From NCBI GenBank assembly GCA_902459845.2, contig CABPSV020000244.1:1-14282 (forward strand): DNA of 14,282 nt, given 5' to 3'. Origin of the DNA: Hepatocystis sp. ex Piliocolobus tephrosceles. Lineage: Eukaryota > Apicomplexa > Aconoidasida > Haemosporida > Plasmodiidae. The notes under the pieces are model-generated. The model did not search any database. It had not been told where the DNA came from and saw only the letters and a program-made list of their open reading frames with translations. Below, one piece after another: positions 7,966 to 14,282 of this stretch. Numbering within the stretch: position 1 is the first letter of the stretch; every line of letters starts with the position of its first letter. A program made the position numbers and the translations under genes.

Positions 7966-8789
7966 TTATAAAACATTCGCCCACATTAAGAGCTTCTGTA
8001 TAATTTGACTTTTTGGTGACGTACAATATTCTTCTCTGGTAATCCATTTTTTTTTATTATAATAAAGGGTTTTTCCATATTTTTTACTACCCAAATAAGA
8101 AGCAATATTAGCCATTCTCATGTGTTTTATATGGACTGTTGTATTTTGACTATAATTTTTATTTTGTAAAATATTCATTAATTCGTTATGTAATCTTTCA
8201 CATATATTAGTACAATTAGATACTCCACCTACTAATACAATGTTGTTTAACATACTTTTTCTTAAATCCATAGGACATGCATTAATACATTCAAAAATTA
8301 AAATATTTAATGATATAATATTTTGTTTATAAAAATTTCCTGGTAAATGTGCTAAAAACTCAGGTTTAAAATATATTTCATGACTTAATACTTCAGCTTT
8401 AGGGTCTATATATATATTACTATAAGGTATTTTATAAGGTTTTACTAAGCCATTACATTCTGTTGCCAACTTTATATTACTATCTACATCAAGACTTACA
8501 TAACTAGTTGATTCTTTATAATTCTGAATAAGTATATAATCAATATATGTATCATTAATTTTGACAAAATTTGAAATGTATTTGCTTATTAGATAGCCAC
8601 CTATTTCGCAAGATCGTGTGCTCTCTAAAAATATTCCATGATTTTCTGCAATTGGAGTTATTCTGCTTCCACTTTCACCCAAATCGACGATAAGGGCTTA
8701 AAAAGTATAGGGTACAAAGGGTTATATATTTGTAAAATAAATGCATAATAAAAATTTTATACATATGTATATACACAAATATGTAAATT

Positions 8790-8827
<38 letters not shown>

Positions 8828-8914
8828 GGAAGAAGCTAATAATGCTTGCCAACTTTTATTGTTTAGCTCACACTAAAACTGAAAACATAATTTGTTCATT
8901 ACTATTATTATTAT

Positions 8915-8953
<39 letters not shown>

Positions 8954-10542
8954 GAACGAACGTTATACATATGTGACTTTGTTTGTTACTATCATACCTG
9001 TTTTCAACCCATAGTAATAAGAGGCTGCTAACGAATTGTAAATAAAAGATAAGGAACAAAACTGGTGGGTTTTAAATACCCAATTTAGTAAATTATGTAT
9101 AAACAAATTTTCAATTGTTTCTGGTATTGCCACTAATAAATTGTAATTACACGTATTTATGTTTAACTTCTATTAGTAAAAAAAAAAAAACAAACAAACA
9201 TAGAGCATAACGCATAAAGTAGTAAAAAAAAAAAATGTATATTATGCATTAATTAGTATGAACCTATATATGTATTACATATGTATTATGTATTTATACA
9301 CTATTCTATTAATTTATGCAAAAAGCTCAACATGTTTGTAAATTAACTAATTTTGCTTTATCACTTAATAAAACAAAAATAACAAATACTTACGAACGTA
9401 CGTACATGTATATACATATATATATGCCTGTATATATGTCCAAATAATACCTGTATAAGATAGTTATACACCTCAAACAAATCTGAGTAATCGTTGTTAC
9501 TCAAAGGGTGTCTTGGATCTGCAAAAATCATATTAATATTTACTAATTCCTTTCCTAAAAAAAAAAAAAAATAATTAATTAATTAATTAATTAATTAATT
9601 AAGTGATATATATATATGTATATATATATATAGAATTAAATTATTTTCATGTGAAAACGTTTTTTTACACTTATGTATGTATATACCTTTTTAGTTTAAT
9701 TAAGTATTCAATGTTTTTAATGTAAATTTTTTTTTTTACCTTTATCACTATCCGCTTCTTTTTGTTTATTATACGAACTTGTTCCATATTTTATAAATAT
9801 ATAATCTTCTACAGCCTCCATACCGAACTGCGTATAAATATATATACACACACATACATTTCACACACAGATACTTTACATACATATATTTTATATACAT
9901 TAAGTTAGTTAATTATTACATATGCAGTGACACATTAACTGCATAAATTGAACAAAAAAAAAAAAAAAAAACAAAAAAAAAAAAATAGTTGAGCTCGTTT
10001 GTTCACATTTTATTTTTATTTCTTACTTTTATAACTTTTGAGTTTGTCAGTTCTTTTCTATAATAAAATACTTAATCGATAATATAGTTGTATAAACATT
10101 ACAACAAAAGTAAAAAAAAAAAAAAATAATAATATTAATAAAAACATAAGCAGGTGTGCATAAACATACAATTAGGTAGAAAATACAATTAGATAAACAG
10201 ACAATAAACCCAAAGATCAAACAAAAAGCTATGTACTAAACACGTACTCCATAAATACACATGGTGTCTGTAGTTTAGGAAAGTCATTCATTGCAAACCC
10301 TATTTTTACAATCCTGTTAGTATTAACAAATATGTATCGTACATGTATATATATATATAAAGAGAAATTGAAAAAAAAATCATATAAAACATTTTCTATT
10401 CGCGTAATTGTACTACATGATTATTCCTATGTCAACTTATGATTTTATTCGTTTTATTTCATTTTTTATTTGTTTGTATTAACCAAGACCCAGGATCTAA
10501 TATTATCAAAGGGATGTCGTCTTCATTTGCATCACACTCCAT
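7966..10542 (-). CDS. Divergent actin-like/actin-related protein (7 exons)
   Basis: Exons on the minus strand: 10542-10484, 10313-10248, 10057-10027, 9827-9740, 9554-9451, 9169-8998 and 8696-7966, with stop TAA at 7968-7966. All introns are GT...AG, all phases agree, and the product is 416 residues (actin is about 375). The first nucleotide-binding loop is ILDPGSWIVKIGFA (14-27; actin DNGSG...KAGFA). The second is IVDLGESGSRITPI (176-189; actin LDSGDGV...VPI). CPMDLRKSML leads into NIVLVGGVSN (325-334), the adenosine-binding region. WITREEY (391-397) matches the actin WITKQEY block. An insert of about 10 residues follows YGTSS. The actin C-terminus KCF is absent, so polymerisation like actin is doubtful. 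Apicomplexa carry canonical ARPs and lineage-specific ALPs; I cannot choose between them. An Arp10-like relation is a weak guess. Confidence 0.88.
8919..8952. repeat. Poly(A) run in intron 6 of the actin-like gene
   Basis: 34 A on the + strand, read as poly(T) in the minus-strand transcript, lie 45-78 nt after the donor at 8997 in the 301-nt intron. They follow a short ATT repeat. Confidence 0.85.
9571..9602. repeat. (TTAA)n tetranucleotide repeat in intron 4 of the actin-like gene
   Basis: About eight ATTA/TTAA units directly upstream, in the minus sense, of the T-rich acceptor that ends at 9555. Confidence 0.8.
10027..10057 (-). other. 31-nt microexon (exon 3) of the actin-like gene
   Basis: It is bounded by TTATTATAG on the 5' side and GTAAGAAAT on the 3' side. 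It supplies one base to complete the codon begun by GA at the end of exon 2, then ten full codons (KELTNSKVIK), restoring phase 0 for exon 4. Without it exon 2 (donor GTACGTG, phase 2) cannot join exon 4 in frame. Confidence 0.75.
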
Positions 10543-10846
10543 AATGTATATATATATTTTTTTTTTTTTTTTTTCTATAAACTACATGCTTTTTACAACT
10601 ATCTGTACTTTTATTTTATTTTTTTTTTTTTTAATATTTTATATTATGTTCTATTTATTTCTCTTAATTATTTCCTTTTTGGATAATAGTATAACTTGTT
10701 CACTTTAAAAAAAAATATTTTTGAATGGTTTATATAGGAACGACTTTGCAATTTAACTTATTATATACACATGTTCCATAAGCATATAAATATTAATAAA
10801 ACAAATCGTTATATTATTTTTTTAACTTTTGTTCTTTATTAAAAAA

Positions 10847-10986
10847 TTTATAAAAAAACCTTTATAAAAAAAAAGCTTTTATAAAAAAACCTTAATAAAA
10901 AAACCTTAATAAAAAAACCTTTATAAAAAAACTTTTATAAAAAAACTTTTATAAAAAAAACTTTTATAAAAAAACTTTTATAAAAG
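10847..10986. repeat. 14- to 16-bp tandem repeat (TTTATAAAAAAAC-type)
   Basis: About ten imperfect units of TTTTATAAAAAAAC or CTTAATAAAAAAAC, varying mainly in the A run and in TTTAT versus TTAAT. It lies about 300-440 bp upstream of the actin-like start codon. Confidence 0.85.
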
Positions 10987-11185
10987 TAGTAAAAAAAAAA
11001 AAATGTCGAATTACAATTATACTATATTTTTCTTTTCCTTTTTTTATAATTCAATGAGTTTACAATTATTTTAATATAATTTTTATTCCCCTTTTATGAA
11101 TGTAAAATTTTTAAAAAAAATAAAATAAAATGATAGATTTATATATAATATTTTCAACAAGTAAAAAAGGAACAAAATTGTAAGA

Positions 11186-11186
<1 letters not shown>

Positions 11187-11234
<48 letters not shown>
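11187..11234. repeat. 48-nt poly(A) run
   Basis: Uninterrupted A in the spacer upstream of tRNA-Ser. Runs this long are also prone to sequencing and assembly length error. Confidence 0.85.
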
Positions 11235-11235
<1 letters not shown>

Positions 11236-11539
11236 CATAATAATAAACATAAACACATACTAATTTATACAATAGTATTATACAATAGTATCTATATTAT
11301 TACATAATAAAAATTTTTTTTATGTATAAATAAAAAAATATAACAAATTAATGTAGAAAGTATAAAAAAATTAAAAGTAACATATAAAAAGTTTAATTAT
11401 TTTATAAATACTAAAATGCTTCTACAATTTATACTAATAAATTATGTACGTATATATACGTATGTATATATATATATATATATATATATAACGCTTTACA
11501 TAAATTTAAAATAGAAATGCAGTAAATATTACTTTATAA

Positions 11540-11621
11540 GACAGTGTGTCCGAGTGGTTAAGGAGTCAGACTAGAAATCTGGTAGGCTTTGCCTGCGCAG
11601 GTTCGAATCCTGCCGCTGTCG
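11540..11621 (+). tRNA. tRNA-Ser (anticodon AGA)
   Basis: GACAGTG pairs with CGCTGTC as the acceptor stem (one G-U), with discriminator G as expected for serine. The D stem is TCC/GGA. The anticodon stem TCAGA/TCTGG closes the loop CTAGAAA with AGA at positions 34-36, reading UCU and, after inosine modification, UCC. The long variable arm AGGC-TTT-GCCT is the class II serine hallmark. The T arm is GCAGG-TTCGAAT-CCTGC. There is no intron. The internal pol III boxes (GAGTGGTTAAGG and GGTTCGAATCC) are intact. This is a nuclear cytosolic-type tRNA. Confidence 0.97.
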
Positions 11622-11628
11622 AAATCAG

Positions 11629-11657
11629 TGCAAATAATCCTAAAGGATTTAATTGCA
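11629..11657 (+). terminator. Hairpin plus T-run after tRNA-Ser, likely pol III termination zone
   Basis: TGCAA (11629-11633) and AATCC (11636-11640) pair with GGATT (11645-11649) and TTGCA (11653-11657) around a TAAA loop, with a small internal loop. The first run of at least four T follows immediately at about 11659. Pol III needs only the T-run, so the hairpin may be chance. Confidence 0.45.
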
Positions 11658-12252
11658 ATTTTTATTTTAAAATTTTTTATTACAATTTTAGCTATAATAT
11701 ACCTAGTTTAGTATTGTGATTCAAAACATTTTTTAGTTTGCTGGAATAAGTTCTATTTATATATATTATTTTAATTTTAATTTTTTTTTTTTTTTTTTTA
11801 AATTTCAATTTTTGAAACAGCTTAGTACATATTGCCATATACCACTTAAGTACATAAAAAAAAAACAAAAAAAAAAAAAACTTGACTTTTTTTTTTTTTT
11901 TTTTTTTTTTGCACTATGTAAGAAGTACGTATATATAATTTATTTATTTTTTTTTATAACAATATATAATATTTACAGAACATATACATATGATTATGAA
12001 ATAGTAAATAAATATATATATATGTACTACATGCCACTAGTACGAACATCAACTGTTTTATTTTTAATTAATTATTTTTGTAACTACTTAACACAAAGAT
12101 AATACTGTTTTATTTTTTTAATATGTTATAAAATATATTTTATCTTTATATTTTTGTTATTTATACAATTAAGTTATACATATGTATACTTAACAACTTA
12201 TAACTCAATAGGAAAATAAAATTATACTGTGCTTCAAAAATTGATGAATATG

Positions 12253-12342
12253 TAAAGCTAAACATGTTAAAGGTAAAAAAATTAAAGTTAAACATGCTAA
12301 AACTAAATAAATTAAAGCTAAATATATTAAAGCAAACATAAA
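12253..12342. repeat. Diverged 15-bp repeat (TAAAGCTAAACATGT-type)
   Basis: Six 15-bp units start at 12253, 12268, 12283, 12298, 12313 and 12328. Each begins TAAAG or TAAAA and they diverge by up to about six bases. Being a multiple of three, one + frame reads a Leu-Lys-Asn pattern of about 25 codons after an ATG at 12262, stopping at a TAA near 12337. I treat it as repeat rather than gene. Confidence 0.7.
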
Positions 12343-12583
12343 AGAAAAATTGAAAATATTTTTAACACGCATTTGTTAATAATTTTATAGAGCTTTATGA
12401 TAAAAATTTTTTTTTTTACATTTTAAATAAATAAATAAAAAATAAAGGATTAATAAAATATTGTTTGTTTTTTTTGTGTTAACATATATAAATCCCTAAA
12501 TATGCAAAAACATTTTAATATAATCACAATTTCATTTTTTCAATAAATATGTATAAATATTTATGCTATAATAATCCATCACA

Positions 12584-12656
12584 TGATCCATGTGGGTTTC
12601 GAACCCACGACCTTCGGTACATAAGACCGACGCTCTAACCACTGAGCTAATGGATC
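12584..12656 (-). tRNA. tRNA-Ile (anticodon TAT)
   Basis: On the minus strand GATCCAT pairs with ATGGATC over seven pairs, with discriminator A. The D stem is GCTC/GAGC. The anticodon stem TCGGT/ACCGA closes the loop CTTATGT with TAT at positions 34-36, reading AUA, one of the commoner isoleucine codons in such AT-rich genes. The T arm is GTGGG-TTCGAAC-CCCAC. No intron is present, whereas some other eukaryotes carry one in this isoacceptor. Pol III boxes are intact. The transcript would run left, toward tRNA-Ser, so the two tRNA genes converge across about 960 bp. Confidence 0.97.
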
Positions 12657-12683
12657 TTCATAGTTTATATAATATACCTATGG

Positions 12684-12732
<49 letters not shown>

Positions 12733-12833
12733 ATATATATAAATATATTACATAGCTATTTAATATAAAAATTTAAAAGGAATTGTTTTTTTTTTCTGTT
12801 ATTAGTCAGACTATAAAAACAATAGTAACATGT

Positions 12834-12837
<4 letters not shown>

Positions 12838-12884
<47 letters not shown>
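12838..12884. repeat. 47-nt poly(T) run
   Basis: Uninterrupted T about 180 bp upstream of tRNA-Ile in the minus sense. Confidence 0.85.
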
Positions 12885-12885
<1 letters not shown>

Positions 12886-13142
12886 ATATTATTATTTTTA
12901 TTACACCATTTGTTGAGTATACATATTTGTTAACATATAATTTTTAAAGTTTAGCATTTATAGATGCATTTGCCTTATATGTATATATTTTTTATAACTT
13001 ATGTGCAATTTAGAACAGCGTACTTATAATTTATATATTACTTAAAATAACACAAAATATTTATTTAGGTGATTTTGCCATTATGCTTATTTCGTTACTT
13101 TTAATTTTTACAATTCTTTAAGCATCACTTTAACTCCATACC

Positions 13143-13191
<49 letters not shown>

Positions 13192-13810
13192 GTATGTATG
13201 CATATACTGCGATTACATATATACATATACATAAATATGTTAATGTTAATATTAATTGGGACATATATGTTTTTTTTTATTTTTGGCAATTAAAAAAATT
13301 ATTTTTTAGCGAATGTTGTCAACACAAAAAACATAAATAAAGTGATATATTTCACATAAAAGAATGCTGAACAAAATCATATAGATGTATTTATTTCTGT
13401 TATTATATAAATTAATCAAAATAAATAAACATAAAAAAAAAAAAAAAAAAAAATTAATAAAAGAAATAATGAAATAAAGAAATAATGAAATAACGAAGTA
13501 ACTAATTATTGATGTATATGTAAAATCGTATAATCATGCTAAATAAAAAAAAAATAAAAATAAAAGTATACACCTAAGCACTTATTTATGTATATATGTA
13601 CAAGGCATAAACTGCAAAAACAATCATCGCATTTTAAGTCGTAACAATTATAAAATAAAAATGCACATACGTACATATATAAACATGATACAATTAATTG
13701 ATTTGTATCATTAAAAAAAAAAAAAAAAAAGGATAGTTAAATAATTAATTAATCATGCTGATATGATATATGTATATATGCATGTGTTTATATATAGATG
13801 TGTTTATATG

Positions 13811-13849
<39 letters not shown>

Positions 13850-13851
<2 letters not shown>

Positions 13852-13864
13852 GGGGGGTTGGTGG
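13850..13864 (+). other. G-rich tract directly after a (TA)n repeat
   Basis: Eight G, TT, GG, T, GG, abutting about 36 bp of TA dinucleotides; a further GGGGG lies at about 13914-13918. It is the strongest G clustering in the window. It could form a two-layer quadruplex, but nothing shows that it does. Confidence 0.6.
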
Positions 13865-13972
13865 TACATATTACTATAACGAAGTGTACTTATTTTACGA
13901 ACAAAAATAAAAAGGGGGTAACGAAATATAAGTGCTTTGTATAAAATATCATAAAATGTTAATTAAAAAAAA

Positions 13973-14013
<41 letters not shown>

Positions 14014-14183
14014 ATATTATTATATTATTATATAATTTAAAGACACCTAAAAATAAGTGTTTTTTTTTTTTTTTTTTTTTGATTTATAATTTTATGATTA
14101 AATGGAATGTGTATAAATAAGTATACACATGTGTATGTATAGGTATATATTTACTTTTTTTATGAGTTATACGTAGTAAATAT

Positions 14184-14223
14184 TTAAGGACCCATTAAAT
14201 TCTTCAAGGCAGAAAATCTGATT
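14184..14223 (-). CDS. Possible last exon of a gene extending past the right edge
   Basis: On the minus strand a long pyrimidine tract (the complement of the AAAT repeat, then ten T) ends in ACAG at 14227-14224, an excellent acceptor. The sequence after it is less AT-biased. Entering in phase 2 it reads IRFSALKNLMGP and stops with TAA at 14186-14184. Entering in phase 0 it reads NQIFCLEEFN and stops at 14167. No upstream exon is in the window, so the frame and product cannot be fixed. Confidence 0.35.
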
Positions 14224-14230
14224 CTGTAAA

Positions 14231-14238
14231 AAAAAAAA

Positions 14239-14281
<43 letters not shown>

Positions 14282-14282
14282 A
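14231..14282. repeat. (AAAT)n tetranucleotide repeat at the right edge
   Basis: About 11 AAAT units after an A run, continuing to the end of the window. On the minus strand it forms the TTTA-rich pyrimidine tract before the candidate acceptor at 14224. Confidence 0.9.

Larger units (their letters stand above)
10543..11539. other. Spacer between the actin-like gene and tRNA-Ser
   Basis: This is the 5' flank of the minus-strand actin-like gene and should hold its promoter. It contains T-rich blocks (10558-10575, 10619-10633), a tandem repeat at 10847-10986, A48 at 11187-11234 and (TA)n at about 11468-11490. A 23-codon frame from about 11003 is Phe-rich, and I do not believe the + frame 10439-10708, which is antisense to exon 1. 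Confidence 0.7.
11622..12583. other. Spacer between the two tRNA genes
   Basis: Apart from the tRNA-Ser trailer it holds T-rich blocks (about 11781-11799, 11889-11910), a diverged 15-bp repeat at 12253-12342 and generic A/T sequence. The + frame at 11812-12102 is dominated by Lys and Phe homopolymers and is not credible. Confidence 0.7.
12657..14183. other. AT-rich spacer right of tRNA-Ile
   Basis: It contains (TA)n tracts at about 12690-12728, 13145-13185, 13818-13849 and 13977-14010, T47 at 12838-12884, A-runs near 13435-13453 and 13713-13730, GAAATAAT repeats near 13460-13495 and a G-rich tract at 13850-13864. I found no gene. The + frame at 13932-14120 is built from the TA and T repeats. 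Confidence 0.65.

Noticed and set aside
7718..8047. 109-residue minus-strand frame
   Set aside because: It overlaps the last actin-like exon in a different frame and ends in a Lys/Gln homopolymer-like tail.
10439..10708. 89-residue + strand frame
   Set aside because: It is antisense to exon 1 of the actin-like gene and otherwise Phe-rich from T runs.
12233..12250. C-box-like TTGATGA hinting at a C/D snoRNA
   Set aside because: The first base does not fit the box and no D box (CTGA) or terminal stem lies within range.
13049..13125. Possible short signal-peptide-like frame (MLISLLLIFTIL)
   Set aside because: It stops after 12 codons with no donor site before the stop.

Overview
The window reads as nuclear DNA of an AT-rich Plasmodium species. 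The spacers are almost pure A/T, with (TA)n tracts, A or T runs up to 72 nt and short tandem repeats. Coding exons are richer in G and C and favour AAT, AAA, ATA and TTA codons. Introns are short and T-rich with GT...AG ends, proteins carry Asn/Lys/Asp low-complexity inserts, and two nuclear tRNA genes stand alone. I cannot name the species. The less AT-biased vivax/knowlesi group looks unlikely. No bacterial, viral or mobile-element gene was seen.

Layout. Positions 1-149 may be the Lys/Asn-rich end of a + strand gene that starts left of the window. Positions 1393-2653 (+) hold a four-exon gene for an organellar GGQ peptidyl-tRNA hydrolase of the ICT1/MTRFR class. It has no full-length open frame, so I rebuilt it from splice sites and phase. 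Positions 2654-5393 are mostly spacer: a 12-bp repeat, a 41-bp duplication, a possible folded element, a doubtful small two-exon gene (4467-4851) and a minisatellite of about 410 bp built from 8-bp units. Positions 5394-7064 (+) hold an intronless REI1/ZNF622-type 60S ribosome maturation factor. Positions 7966-10542 (-) hold a seven-exon actin-like protein of 416 residues with a 31-nt microexon, convergent with the REI1 gene. Beyond it lie tRNA-Ser(AGA) at 11540-11621 (+) and tRNA-Ile(TAT) at 12584-12656 (-), then simple repeats. The far right edge may carry the last exon of another minus-strand gene.

How the parts relate. There is no operon logic. The common thread is translation: an organellar ribosome-rescue factor, a cytosolic 60S maturation factor and two tRNAs. 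In Plasmodium such adjacency is more likely chance than function. The actin-like protein is unrelated to that theme. Nothing here is clearly a new multi-gene system. The items most worth a second look are the microexon, the lost or degraded zinc fingers in the REI1 homolog, the two-phase octamer minisatellite, the possible folded element near 4263-4299 and the small or partial genes at 1-149, 4467-4851 and 14184-14223.
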